IMG/VR virus record: IMGVR_UViG_3300036945_000368
Coordinates: 16,031 to 80,030 of that record
DNA length: 64,000 bases
Strand: one strand, 5' to 3'
Source of the DNA: a virus
Position numbers and translations under genes: made by a program. Under the pieces are notes generated by a model. The model was not told the origin of the DNA. It ran no database searches and saw only the letters and a list, made by a program, of their open reading frames with translations. How positions within the stretch are numbered: the first letter of the stretch is position 1; each line of letters opens with the position of its first letter. This document shows, piece after piece, positions 41,720-51,501 of the stretch.

Positions 41720-41760
41720 GAGGAATTTATTATAATACCTCCTGATTTGATATAAAAGAG

Positions 41761-42156
41761 TTAAATAGTACTTGCTTCAGCTTCAGGTTCTACTACAGGC
41801 TCTTCAACTGCCCAAGGCATCTTAGTAACTTCTAGATTAGCTTTAGCAACTTCTTTATCTAATACTAACTGAATATGAGCCTTAATACCTAAGATACGAG
41901 TATCAGTATTTTCAATCCAAGTTTGTACTTCAGTTTCTGTTAGAGAAGTGATAGGAATAAATAGCTTAGATGTAGGGTCAGGTAATTGGGTAGTTTGAGG
42001 TAATTCAAAAGTCTGACCTTTTTCCTTACCTATCATAACCCACTCAACTTCTTTAACTACGTTAGTCTGTTTACCTAAGGTTGTAGTCCGTAATCCAGTT
42101 ACTTTAACAGTAAAGTCTGCTGTAAAATCTGTAGGTTGTGCGGCTGCTTCAATCAT
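41761..42156 (-). CDS. conserved phage protein near fibre genes, 131 aa
   Basis: Beta-rich N-terminal two thirds with VVKEVEWVMIGKEKGQTFELPQTTQLPDP, then an acidic, proline-rich tail (EEPVVEPEAEAST). I have seen this pattern next to fibre genes in aquatic phages; no function is known to me. It overlaps the S74 fibre gene by 4 bases, so it may help fibre assembly. Confidence 0.65.
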   Translation of the reverse strand: MIEAAAQPTDFTADFTVKVTGLRTTTLGKQTNVVKEVEWVMIGKEKGQTFELPQTTQLPDPTSKLFIPITSLTETEVQTWIENTDTRILGIKAHIQLVLDKEVAKANLEVTKMPWAVEEPVVEPEAEASTI

Positions 42157-45100
42157 TTGTTATCTCCAATAAGGGTTTCAATAAGGGCTTCAAGTCTTTC
42201 AATTCGACTGCGAAGTTCTACGTTATCTTTAGCTAATTCTACGGTAGAAGCAAGAGCCGCACCGCCATAATTAACCGCAAGTGTTTGCATATCATCTTTA
42301 GCAGTTGTAATTGCCTCAGGTAATAAGTTCTGGAAGGACTGTGCGCCTACACCAACTTGTGTAATTTGATCACAATCAGTTCTATCATAAATACCTACCT
42401 TTACCTTAGCTAATCTGGCTACGTAATTTTTTGGCATATCTCGCCAATTAGTTTTTAAACGTTCGTCAGAATATGCTGTGACGTTTCCAGATGCACGGAT
42501 ATCTGTCGATAAAGCGCACATGAATCCACCGTTTTGTAATAGGAGTAAACCGTGAGATGAGAGGTTTCCAGCAGCACCGCCAGCGTTAGGATGTGACCAA
42601 GCCATACCATATAGGTTACCAGTAGTAGTTCCATCTGCAGGAAGTTTGTAGCTATCACCCATTGCAAACACGCCTTGGTAACGATACGAACTATATGCAC
42701 CAACTACACCATTACCGTAGTTGTCGTCAATATACATGTTACCGTTAGCTCTTTGCGAACGAGCAGCATATGCTACAGATTGAGAACTAATATTTTGACT
42801 TGAAATAGCATAAGCCCAAGATTGGAAGGTTCCACTACCTTGATAACTTCTAAACCATAAGTTGTTATCATAATAGCTCATAGCTACTTGAAAACCGTGG
42901 TAGTTTCCTTGGTTACTATGTCGAACGTTAATTGAGTTGTACCAAGTAGCACTAGGCCAGTTTGACCCGCCGCCATCATTCTCATAGAAACCACTATTTT
43001 GCCAAGAGTTAGCGTTGTTGTGGCTCGCAATAAAACTGCCACCATTAAACCAAGATGGTCTGTCTGACAGTGTAGTCACACTCTGTGTATGGCTTGCAGA
43101 GGCAGCGTAGCTCGTGTAATTTCCTGCATGTAACACTTGGTTACCGTTGTCGTAAATTCCAACAGCACGTAAAGGTTTACTACCATTTGCTCCCGTGCCA
43201 ATTCTCACTTCGGAACCTCTTACATAAACCAATTCAAGAGGGTCGTTAGCATCTCCGCTATTCAAGGTGTCAAAGTAACCGTTGTTACCCTGAATACCAT
43301 ATGCAGTATTGCCACTTGGGTAAAGATTGGTAAAGTTGAGGTTTCCGCTTAGCGTTCCTCCGCTCAAAGGCAGTGCATAAGAGCTGTAATTCTGGTTAGT
43401 TAGTACTCGGTTCCACGTTTGCCACGAAGCACCGTTCCAGCCACCACGGAAGATTAAATCATTGCCTGCATGACTGATATAAACTTGCGCTTGCGCAGAA
43501 GATTGTGCTGAGAGATTTAATAATAGTCCGTACTGATAACCTGCCGCAGTAGGGCCACTAGTAGTAGAAGCAAAATTAGATGTATCTATCTGCTCGACTG
43601 TGTTTGGATATGAATTACCAAGACTATTCCAGTCAGCACTGCCAGAGGCATAACCAATGGAGCGCAGGTACGTGTTATTTAAATAACCTGCGTAGTTGTC
43701 ACTAGCAAGCAGCGTTTTCCAACCAGTCCAAGCATTTCCACTGGACACGTTGTAGTTACCAAATCTAACCTGTAAGCTGTCGCCACCGTTACTTGGGCCA
43801 TAGGGGACATACATCTGCAAAGACCCGCCACCACCTGAGTAGGTACGCATAGTCATTACAGAACCGTAATTCTGCCAAGCTCCTTCACCAGCCGCAGGTC
43901 CAACAAACGCAGCCTGAAGCCCCGCGCTGTAACTTGTCGGTAGTGTGCTTTGAGACCAGACGTAGCTACCCAATGCCGCAAGCAATGGAGTAGAAGTTGC
44001 AGTTGTAGCTGCTCCAGCAGTTAAACTAGCCGCTGTACCTGTAAGCCCTGTGCCGGGTCCAATGTGGTTAGTCGCTGTTATTGACCCGCTCAACGTGCCA
44101 CCACTTAAAGGTAAGGCGTAGGAGCTGTAGTTGCCCGCGTGCAGAATTGCGTTACCGCCCAGCTCACCAGATGAGCTACCCGTCAGCCTCAAACCGCCTT
44201 GGCTCGTGTAGCCTCCACGCCAAGTCAGGACAAAAGGAACTTTAGCCCCACCAGCAGCGTCTGACGTCAGTGGAGCTTCCCAGCTATTGATTGAGCTGTC
44301 TGAGAAAATCCAACCCGTGTTGTACGTTCCAGAACCAGCGCCTCTGAAGTTAATTGCCGACGCATTGTTAAGGCCGATATAACTGGCATTGCCGCCACTC
44401 AAAGGCAGGTAGCTAGATAAAGCAGCACTAGTAATATATCCATTAGGATTACCACTGCTATAAGGAGTATAACCTAATGCTGTGGTAATCTGACTTGAAG
44501 TAATGCCAGTTAAATAAGTGCTAGTGTCTAATGTCCATGTATCAGCAGCTGTTTTCTTTAAGAAACCAGAAGTACCACCAAGACCTGCAATAGCAGTTAA
44601 ATCGCCATCTTGAGGTTGGTAGCTAGTTGTATCTAAAGCCCAAGTATTTAAGGCTGTTTTCTTTAAGATACCTGCTGTGCCACTTAGTCCAGCGATAGAA
44701 GTTAAGTCAGCGTCTACTGGTTGATAAGTAGATGCAGCATTTGTTGTAGTAAGATAAGTATTTGTATCTAAGGACCATGTATTAGCAGCTGTTTTAGTCA
44801 AGATACCAGACGTACCTGTAAGCCCACCAATGGCTGTTAAGTCAGCGTCAATAGGTTGGTAGCCACTTAGATTAATAGCTCCCCATGAAGCCGTAGAACC
44901 ATCTGTAGTGAGGTATTTACCTGTGTTACCTGTCTGATCTGGTAAACCGCTGGCGCTACCATTTGCAACGGATGTAATGCGACCATCAGCACCTACAGTA
45001 ATGTTTGCATTAGTATAACTGCCTGCAGTAGCTCCTGTAGAGCTAAGAGTAGTCGTAATATTACCTGTACCAGAACCAGTAATAGCTCCAGTCAGATTAA

Positions 45101-45263
45101 TAGTTTGTAAACCTGATTGGAAATAATCAATAGTGTTATCTACTTTTTTGTAGAAGAGTTTACCATCGTTGTAGTTAAGCGCTAACTCACCGTAGTCAAC
45201 ATCACCCGCGACAGGAACCTTGCTAGGTACTGATGAGCGTTTTAGGGAAATCTTATTTGCCAT
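42153..45263 (-). CDS. large fibre protein with C-terminal S74 chaperone
   Basis: 1036 residues. The N-terminus KISLKRSSVPSKVPVAGDVDYGELALNYNDGKLFYKK is a common virion-attachment module. Three repeats of about 36 residues (type YQPIDADLTAIGGLTGTSGIL) follow, then long G/S/N-rich shaft and receptor regions. Residues 930-1036 are an S74 domain (SDERLKTNW...VGVGAQSF) with a terminal coiled coil. It is paralogous at its end to the fibre at 23309. It lies between portal and protease genes, which makes a head fibre as likely as a tail fibre. Confidence 0.85.
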   Translation of the reverse strand: MANKISLKRSSVPSKVPVAGDVDYGELALNYNDGKLFYKKVDNTIDYFQSGLQTINLTGAITGSGTGNITTTLSSTGATAGSYTNANITVGADGRITSVANGSASGLPDQTGNTGKYLTTDGSTASWGAINLSGYQPIDADLTAIGGLTGTSGILTKTAANTWSLDTNTYLTTTNAASTYQPVDADLTSIAGLSGTAGILKKTALNTWALDTTSYQPQDGDLTAIAGLGGTSGFLKKTAADTWTLDTSTYLTGITSSQITTALGYTPYSSGNPNGYITSAALSSYLPLSGGNASYIGLNNASAINFRGAGSGTYNTGWIFSDSSINSWEAPLTSDAAGGAKVPFVLTWRGGYTSQGGLRLTGSSSGELGGNAILHAGNYSSYALPLSGGTLSGSITATNHIGPGTGLTGTAASLTAGAATTATSTPLLAALGSYVWSQSTLPTSYSAGLQAAFVGPAAGEGAWQNYGSVMTMRTYSGGGGSLQMYVPYGPSNGGDSLQVRFGNYNVSSGNAWTGWKTLLASDNYAGYLNNTYLRSIGYASGSADWNSLGNSYPNTVEQIDTSNFASTTSGPTAAGYQYGLLLNLSAQSSAQAQVYISHAGNDLIFRGGWNGASWQTWNRVLTNQNYSSYALPLSGGTLSGNLNFTNLYPSGNTAYGIQGNNGYFDTLNSGDANDPLELVYVRGSEVRIGTGANGSKPLRAVGIYDNGNQVLHAGNYTSYAASASHTQSVTTLSDRPSWFNGGSFIASHNNANSWQNSGFYENDGGGSNWPSATWYNSINVRHSNQGNYHGFQVAMSYYDNNLWFRSYQGSGTFQSWAYAISSQNISSQSVAYAARSQRANGNMYIDDNYGNGVVGAYSSYRYQGVFAMGDSYKLPADGTTTGNLYGMAWSHPNAGGAAGNLSSHGLLLLQNGGFMCALSTDIRASGNVTAYSDERLKTNWRDMPKNYVARLAKVKVGIYDRTDCDQITQVGVGAQSFQNLLPEAITTAKDDMQTLAVNYGGAALASTVELAKDNVELRSRIERLEALIETLIGDNK

Positions 45264-45286
45264 TTTGATCCTTAATAAAGGTAATA

Positions 45287-45306
45287 AGGGCGGTAAAAAC
45301 CGCCCT
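45287..45306 (-). terminator. hairpin between two fibre genes
   Basis: Perfect 8-pair stem AGGGCGGT/ACCGCCCT with a 4-base loop. The T-tract after it is weak on the minus strand, so it may be a partial terminator or an mRNA end-protecting hairpin. Confidence 0.6.
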
Positions 45307-45312
45307 GTTTAA

Positions 45313-47676
45313 TTAGTATGTACCACCGTCTAAGTCTGCCCAAACTGGCAAACCACTTCCATTAATTTGCAGCACTTTACCATTTGTGCCTGCTGAAAGT
45401 TTTGCTAAAGTATTGCTACCTGAAGCATAGATTATATCACCAATCGAATAACTTGTCAACCCTGTACCGCCTTTAGCGGTTGCAATAGTATCAGCAGACC
45501 AAGTACCTGTAGTAACGACACCTAATGTAGTAATGCTTGTCTGACCTGCATAGTTACTGGCAATATCAATTGCATCAGCTCCTACTGTGATTCTGTTAGC
45601 AGTACCAACCGCATTAATTACTCCACCAGTAAAGGTTAAACCGTTACCAGCAATGCCTGTATGCAATTGTAGTGCGTTAGCTCCTGAGAACTCTAATCCA
45701 CCGCTTACAGCAAGCTTAGTTGAAAAGGTAGTACCTGTTAAATCTAGACCAGCACCAGCATTGTATGTACCAGCACCAGAGAACTGAGTCCATACAAGAG
45801 GGTCTGTACCAATTACATCTACTGTAGCAGTTTGAACCCAACCTGTACTACCATTAGTTCCACCGCCAACTACGAATACGAAATCACCGCCTTGAATGTC
45901 TAAATCAGAGTCGAAAAGTGAATCACGAGTGAGTACAGTACTACTAGTTAAAACATAAATACCATTATGAGCAGCGTTAGCTTGATTCTTAACTAAGACT
46001 CGTGCAACACCGTAACCTAAACCAGCACCTAATAGATCAACTCCGTCAAATGGATAGCCAGTTACATAAGAACCTGTAGTTGTTAATGTAGCGCCTACTC
46101 CAGAAGCTCCGTTATTATACGTAACAGTACCACCAGACATAATAGCCAAAGTATTTGTTGTGGCGGCATCTACACCGTCTTGTACATGCAAACCTTGAGC
46201 AGAAACAGTATCTACATAAAGCTTAGTTGCTGCATCTGTATCAGCCGTCGGTTCGGCAAGACCTGTAATGCGTTTATTGCTTACATCAACTGTACCTGTA
46301 CCTGTTGGAGCTAATACTACGTTTCCGTTAGTATCTGTAGCACCAATAGTATTACCATTAATGTTAATATTATCAACTTGTAATTCTGTTAAGCCAGCTA
46401 GACTTGTAATAGTGCTACCTAAGGTAACGCTGCTTGAGCCAATAGTAACACCAGAATAAACTAACTTATCATTAGTAATACCTGCATCTTTAATGATTAC
46501 GTCACCAGCAGTTACAGCAAAGTTTGCTGCGTTAAAAGTAGCAACACCTTTATTGGTAGTTGATGCATCTTCTGCAGAGATAGTAATACGGTTATTTACG
46601 CCGCTGATGATTGTGTCAATACCTTCACCACCGATGAAGCTTAATGTCTCACCGTTATTAAATACGTCCGGTGTGCCAGTATCAGCCGCTAATGTAAATG
46701 ATGTTGAGATAGCTGCTGTAGCTACGTTAGTTACAAGACCTTTGGCATTTACTGTAACTACAGGTACATTAGTTGTTGAGCCAAATGTACCGACTGTACT
46801 ATTAACAGTGTCTAAGACTACGGAAATACTTGTATTGCCTAAGTTAGTCATAGTAGCAGAACCGTCTGCATCGCCAGTAATAGTGATTGTAGGACTATTG
46901 ACTGCGAAATCTAACTTACCATTTGTGTCATCATAAGATACTGTAATACCAGCTTCGGTATTAGTAGACACCATTGCGCCTACGATATCTTGGATTGATT
47001 CGTGATTTAAACTTACAGCACCAGCATTGATTGTGAAATCAGTACTGTCAAATGAAGCTGCACCTTTTTGTGTAGCAGTAGCATTCTTGATGGAAAGTGT
47101 TACAGTATCTGTAGTGATAGCTGTATCTAAGGCATCGACACCAACGAACGTTAATGTTGAACCTGTACTAAAAGATTCAGAACCAGTGTCACCAGCAATC
47201 GTAAAATCACTAGGTGGTAGACTAGACCATGAGGTTACACCTGCACCATCTGTTTTTAAATATTGTCCATTAGTACCAGTAATATTAGGAAATGATTGAC
47301 CACTTAAAAATACATGACCTGAACCATTTGGCACTAAATTCACATTACCATTAGCGTCTAAGGCTGAGATAGTGTTACCATTGATATCGATATTATCGAT
47401 TTTGATGTTATCTAGTCTACCATTGGAATCGGTAATTAAAGCTGAACTTACAGCTAACGTACCTTTCGTATGATCTAACATATCGGTAAAATACTTACCA
47501 CCGATAACTACGTGATTAACCGCATTACCGTTAGTTTCTGTACCCATACCAATATATAATCGGTCACCACCGTTACTACCGTTATCTATTAAGGCTGAAT
47601 ATGCTAATTCACCTTGTGCAAGCACAGAAGGATTACCAGAAACCTCTGAGCGCTTAATTCTTACAATTGATGCCAT
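45313..47676 (-). CDS. fibre-like virion protein, 787 aa
   Basis: The N-terminus IVRIKRSEVSGNPSVLAQGELAYSAL is the same attachment-type module as in the next gene. The body consists of many repeats of DTGT/ETLSF, NINGNTI.A.D.NGNV and TGTNGKVLQINGSG type, all beta-helix-like. No receptor or S74 domain is seen at the end. It likely forms a long fibre shaft or an appendage; the position behind the portal suggests head decoration. Confidence 0.78.
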   Translation of the reverse strand: MASIVRIKRSEVSGNPSVLAQGELAYSALIDNGSNGGDRLYIGMGTETNGNAVNHVVIGGKYFTDMLDHTKGTLAVSSALITDSNGRLDNIKIDNIDINGNTISALDANGNVNLVPNGSGHVFLSGQSFPNITGTNGQYLKTDGAGVTSWSSLPPSDFTIAGDTGSESFSTGSTLTFVGVDALDTAITTDTVTLSIKNATATQKGAASFDSTDFTINAGAVSLNHESIQDIVGAMVSTNTEAGITVSYDDTNGKLDFAVNSPTITITGDADGSATMTNLGNTSISVVLDTVNSTVGTFGSTTNVPVVTVNAKGLVTNVATAAISTSFTLAADTGTPDVFNNGETLSFIGGEGIDTIISGVNNRITISAEDASTTNKGVATFNAANFAVTAGDVIIKDAGITNDKLVYSGVTIGSSSVTLGSTITSLAGLTELQVDNININGNTIGATDTNGNVVLAPTGTGTVDVSNKRITGLAEPTADTDAATKLYVDTVSAQGLHVQDGVDAATTNTLAIMSGGTVTYNNGASGVGATLTTTGSYVTGYPFDGVDLLGAGLGYGVARVLVKNQANAAHNGIYVLTSSTVLTRDSLFDSDLDIQGGDFVFVVGGGTNGSTGWVQTATVDVIGTDPLVWTQFSGAGTYNAGAGLDLTGTTFSTKLAVSGGLEFSGANALQLHTGIAGNGLTFTGGVINAVGTANRITVGADAIDIASNYAGQTSITTLGVVTTGTWSADTIATAKGGTGLTSYSIGDIIYASGSNTLAKLSAGTNGKVLQINGSGLPVWADLDGGTY

Positions 47677-47686
47677 ATCTTATCCT

Positions 47687-48076
47687 TTAATAGTGGCCTG
47701 ATTCTAGGCTCTGATTTGTTAGCTGAGTGTTGGCTACCCACTTCTGCTGCTGACTTGAAAAAATTAATAACGAACCGTCTTGAAGGTATGAAACGTCCAC
47801 ATCAGGTGCAGCACTAATGCTCATTGACTCTCCAGTATCACCTTTTGGACCCGTAGGCCCAATCGGTCCTTGAGCGCCTTGAGTAATTACTTGTGTTTCT
47901 TGTTCAATTGTTAAAATTGTATCTACTTGACTATCATCTACAAGAATAGTCTCTGCTTCTGTAACGACTACAATATCTGGTGTAGAAGTGTCATCTTGTG
48001 TAATGATAACACTAATAGGTGTATTATCTACAACTACAGTTTCTAGGTCGTTGACGATAATAACATCAGTTGTCAT
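47687..48076 (-). CDS. collagen-like structural protein, 129 aa
   Basis: Residues 1-65 are V/I/T/D-rich beta strands. Residues 66-82 are collagen-like G-x-y triplets (GAQGPIGPTGPKGDTGE). The C-terminus SLLIFSSQQQKWVANTQLTNQ is a module seen in fibre joints. Collagen triplets trimerise phage fibres. Overlaps its upstream neighbour by 4 bases. Confidence 0.75.
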   Translation of the reverse strand: MTTDVIIVNDLETVVVDNTPISVIITQDDTSTPDIVVVTEAETILVDDSQVDTILTIEQETQVITQGAQGPIGPTGPKGDTGESMSISAAPDVDVSYLQDGSLLIFSSQQQKWVANTQLTNQSLESGHY

Positions 48077-48429
48077 CTAGTTACCTCTGGAACTGTTGTA
48101 ACAGCACCCTCTATAATTCTAAAAACAGTACCGTCAATAAATACTACTTCTAAATCATATACACCTCTTTCAAAAGTGTAAGCTGAAGATACAGCGGCTG
48201 CGATTTTAATTTTAATCTTACCTTCAGTTGCATTTGAAATTTCTAACTTACCGTTCTCTGAAGTAAGGGTATCAAGTATAACGGCATCATTAGCAGTTTT
48301 ACGTATTTGCATCCGTAGTGTACAATCTGTTAAATTAACAGGTACAGCTGGTGAGCCTGTCTTCCACTGGATTGCTTTAATAAAGGTAGAACCTTTGTAA
48401 ATTGTCAGTTCAATATTAGCTGGTTGCAT
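48073..48429 (-). CDS. BppU-like beta-sandwich virion protein, 118 aa
   Basis: I chose ATG 48429, six bases behind AAGG, over codons up to 48507 that overlap the previous gene. The product has ELTIYKGSTFIKAIQWKTG, CTLRMQIRK and YDLEVVFIDGTVFRIIEGAV, the pattern of immunoglobulin-like domains found in BppU and other virion appendage proteins. It is coupled to the collagen-like gene. Confidence 0.7.
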   Translation of the reverse strand: MQPANIELTIYKGSTFIKAIQWKTGSPAVPVNLTDCTLRMQIRKTANDAVILDTLTSENGKLEISNATEGKIKIKIAAAVSSAYTFERGVYDLEVVFIDGTVFRIIEGAVTTVPEVTR

Positions 48430-48437
48430 ATGCATCC

Positions 48438-49910
48438 TTAGTTTTGATAAATACCACCATCGATATTTTGAGTTTGATCGATCACAACTGAAGAACCAGT
48501 TGACCATATGTTTGTTCTGCGATAATCTACGTAATCTTCACCTTCGTCTGTACTTACAATTTTAGCTTTGGGATGATTTGCATAAGAGTTTGCTGTCTGG
48601 TAGATTACAGTACCAATCTTAACAAATTCTGCAAAAGGTAGACCCGTCATTTCTGCAAACTCTATATTAGCTCCAGCTTTAGCTTTAGCTTTAGAATTAT
48701 AAGTATTTCCTAAAATAGACACAATAGGATTATCTATATCATTTGTTGCTGCTAGATGAACAAGAACGAATTCATTATTTGGAACTTCATCTAATCGCCA
48801 CACACCCTCTAATTGATGATTGTATGCTGGTCTTGTTCCAGTGTTATAATATGGAATATCGTGAGGCAGTATTAATGGATATTCACTCATAGGTGTCTTA
48901 CACCAATTAGCTGCAGTGCTACCATACCTATAGTAAATAGGGCAATGTAATACTTGAGAAAGTATCTGACTCTCTCCATCAATAATATCTATTAATAAAT
49001 CTTCATCAGCTATTTGACCAGAATCACATGCAAATTGAGCATGAGAATTTAAACTACCATTACCATCTACAATAAAGTTATAAAGTCCTAGACCTTTTCT
49101 ATACTGAGCCCCAAAAGATAAATGCATATGTTGGTGAGTAGCACCGTCCATAATAATACCGTGGCGTTCGTCTGCAAAATATACGTGATCTTGTGTCTCT
49201 GATTTCCAGTACACAATAGAAACTAAGGCATTCTCTAAAAATAAATCGGATGTTGGTGTGTTTGAATAACTTAGCTGACAGTCAGGAAAACTGTAATATA
49301 TAAAATATAATCCTGAAATATTAGGTAGTTGAATAGAGTCTGCAGAGCGGGTAAATTCTTTAGCGTGTAACCAAACGGTAAAACTCTCGTCTATTGCTGA
49401 TATAGTTAATGTGCGATTAGCATTATTAAATGAAAGATTACTGGTGTCTCTTGTAGAAAAACCTGTAGGCTCCTTCATGGACTCTAAGGCAGTATTATTG
49501 CTTGGGCTACTTATAGATACGTTCTGAGTTACAACCTCTTTAGGTATTGGACTTTTGGTAGTTACTCTAGTACCATCAGACATTACCAATACTAAATGAC
49601 CAGTAGGGTTAATATCTGCACCAATTACGCTATTAGCTACCTGAACTTCTTTAAACTTCTCAACAGGTTCTGCTTGCTTACTTGCGATATCTTTAAGTAC
49701 TTGCAAATGCGCGGGTATTTTCGGAGCTATTACTTTCTGAACTTGATGCTTCTTTTCTTCTATTTTTATAGCACCTAAACCTGCAAAAATCGCTTCTTCT
49801 TCTGTTTGTCCTTTAGTGAGTGCAGCATTGGCTACTTTTGCAAATAACTCTCTCAACTTAAGGGATTTCCCCTCTACAGCGGGAATTGTTTTGCTTGCGC
49901 TCCACGGCAT
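48438..49910 (-). CDS. virion-associated protein, 490 aa, possible appendage base
   Basis: The N-terminal 55 residues (MPWSASKTIP...ALTKGQTEEEAIFAGLGAI) look like a ChaB-type helical module. The middle is Q/K-rich. From residue 150 on the protein is a mixed beta domain that recurs in tail-spike or fibre proteins (FTVWLHAKEF, YYSFPDC, HGIIMDGATHQH). No catalytic motif found. It opens the appendage block between portal and protease and is preceded by a promoter-hairpin cassette. Confidence 0.65.
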   Translation of the reverse strand: MPWSASKTIPAVEGKSLKLRELFAKVANAALTKGQTEEEAIFAGLGAIKIEEKKHQVQKVIAPKIPAHLQVLKDIASKQAEPVEKFKEVQVANSVIGADINPTGHLVLVMSDGTRVTTKSPIPKEVVTQNVSISSPSNNTALESMKEPTGFSTRDTSNLSFNNANRTLTISAIDESFTVWLHAKEFTRSADSIQLPNISGLYFIYYSFPDCQLSYSNTPTSDLFLENALVSIVYWKSETQDHVYFADERHGIIMDGATHQHMHLSFGAQYRKGLGLYNFIVDGNGSLNSHAQFACDSGQIADEDLLIDIIDGESQILSQVLHCPIYYRYGSTAANWCKTPMSEYPLILPHDIPYYNTGTRPAYNHQLEGVWRLDEVPNNEFVLVHLAATNDIDNPIVSILGNTYNSKAKAKAGANIEFAEMTGLPFAEFVKIGTVIYQTANSYANHPKAKIVSTDEGEDYVDYRRTNIWSTGSSVVIDQTQNIDGGIYQN

Positions 49911-49935
49911 ACTGGCTCCTTATAAACAAGAATAA

Positions 49936-49954
49936 CCCCGCTGGTTAGGCGGGG
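49936..49954 (-). terminator. terminator-like hairpin after a promoter
   Basis: On the minus strand CCCCGC, loop CTAACCA, GCGGGG, then TTATTCTT. It is nearly the same as the plus-strand hairpin at 16553-16571 and also sits just behind a TATAAT. Confidence 0.8.
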
Positions 49955-49966
49955 TGTAATAAAACT

Positions 49967-49995
49967 ATTATATCACATAAATAGTTATATTTCAA
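49967..49995 (-). promoter_or_regulatory. sigma70-like promoter after the portal gene
   Basis: TTGAAA (49995-49990), 17 bases, TATAAT (49972-49967) on the minus strand, beginning 13 bases beyond the portal stop. The terminator-like hairpin follows within 13 bases of the -10. Confidence 0.65.
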
Positions 49996-50007
49996 GAGTA
50001 AATCAGA

Positions 50008-51486
50008 TTATCCTGCGTTTTCTAAATTATTACTAGAAGTATCAGTACCAGATGGATTAGTTGCAGTACCTTCACCAGCTGTCGCAAAACCATCTCCACT
50101 CCGTGAAGTATTAGCTGGCATTGTAGCTAAGTTAGGTTCTTCGTCTTCTGGTTTGGCGTCAATACCTACAGACTCACGAACACGGTTTAGAACATCACGA
50201 TCAATCTCAAGCATACCTGTACTAGCATACCGCTGAACGGCTTTACTAAATGATTCTAAGTCTTCAGTCTGGATGTTATCAAAGTCCATATAACCCATAC
50301 GAGATGTATCCCATCCGTTAAGTTCATAGGTCTGTCGAATTAAATCGTCATTAATAACCTGAGTAATTTTCTTAAGCATGGCTTCAGCAGCATTACCAGA
50401 TAAAGAACTCTTAATCTGACCTAGTGCAAAAGAACCACCGCCAGTTTGTCCCATAGTTAGCAAATCTGCAAATAAAGAAGTAAGGATTAAGTTCTTGTAG
50501 TATTCTTTAATCTTACTAGTATCCATTGCCTTACTGCCATTCAAGCTAAGTAGCTCTAAACTGAATAAAGGCTGGCGCGTATCTTGATCGTAAGCTTGAG
50601 GTAAGATTAAGGCAGATTGCTGATTAATCTGTAAGTTACGCATTACGTTTTCATAGTAAGCTCGAATAGCCTTCTGATCTGGAGAAGCATCTGCAGCCAG
50701 ATATTGAGGTGGTAATTTTAGAACAGGCAAACCAGCTAAGTCTTTAGCTACACCGTTTGCTTCAATCTCTTCAATAACAGAAAGGAATCGCCATGCTAAG
50801 TATGCATCACGTAACGGAGATTTACCATAAGGGTCACCTTTATGTTTACCTGCGCGGAATAGCATGATCTTGCTACGTGGCAGCACGACTGCTAGATTTG
50901 AGCGTTGTGTATAACGATTATATGGGTCGCTCACTTGTGTTAGGTCTTGACGTACACCTAAAATTTCATTACCGTCATCTGAGAATACAAAGCGTTGAAT
51001 TGTTTCTTGGTTACGGATAGGTAATTTTTTCCAGCCAATTAAACCGTCATTATATTTTGAACCATTTTCTTTAGTGCGTCTACGATAAACTTTCTCGTGT
51101 ACGGAAAAACCGTAAACATTTGAACTTAATGCTTCACTAATGAAATCTGCCCATGTCTGACCAGAGAGGTCTTGCATCATTTCATTAATAACCCTAGCTT
51201 GATCAATTTCAGCAGGAGTAGCATCTTTAGGTGCTTTAAATTTCCAATCAGCTTTACTAATTAGCGTATCAAATAAAGATAGTGCCGAATTAATAGTCCC
51301 ATGATAAGACATTTGCTTGTAAGTTTGGATGCTATTTGGAAAGTTTAATTCTTTCTTAATTTCATCTTGAGTTACACCAGCGTAGACATTCAAACCTAGG
51401 TAACCAGCTTCCGACATTTTAAATCGTTCTGGTGTATCACCCATTGTGGCTTTCTCGATAGTCTCTTGTTTCTTTGGTCGTGCCAT
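50008..51486 (-). CDS. portal protein, DUF935/Mu gp29-like
   Basis: 492 residues. YKQMSYHGTINSALSLFDTLISKADWKF, GFSVHEKVYRRR and RSKIMLFRAGKHKGDPYGKSPLRDAYLAWRFL form the usual portal core with its clip and wing. The acidic/Ser-rich C-terminus is disordered. Portals form the dodecameric ring through which DNA enters. Sixteen bases after the large terminase gene, the standard order. Confidence 0.88.
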   Translation of the reverse strand: MARPKKQETIEKATMGDTPERFKMSEAGYLGLNVYAGVTQDEIKKELNFPNSIQTYKQMSYHGTINSALSLFDTLISKADWKFKAPKDATPAEIDQARVINEMMQDLSGQTWADFISEALSSNVYGFSVHEKVYRRRTKENGSKYNDGLIGWKKLPIRNQETIQRFVFSDDGNEILGVRQDLTQVSDPYNRYTQRSNLAVVLPRSKIMLFRAGKHKGDPYGKSPLRDAYLAWRFLSVIEEIEANGVAKDLAGLPVLKLPPQYLAADASPDQKAIRAYYENVMRNLQINQQSALILPQAYDQDTRQPLFSLELLSLNGSKAMDTSKIKEYYKNLILTSLFADLLTMGQTGGGSFALGQIKSSLSGNAAEAMLKKITQVINDDLIRQTYELNGWDTSRMGYMDFDNIQTEDLESFSKAVQRYASTGMLEIDRDVLNRVRESVGIDAKPEDEEPNLATMPANTSRSGDGFATAGEGTATNPSGTDTSSNNLENAG

Positions 51487-51501
51487 TCAAAGGCTCCTTA
51501 G

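Noticed and set aside
46268-47299. Several long plus-strand frames opposite the 787-residue fibre gene.
   Set aside because: They mirror the repeat structure of the minus-strand gene, lack ribosome sites and have unlikely composition. They are antisense shadows.
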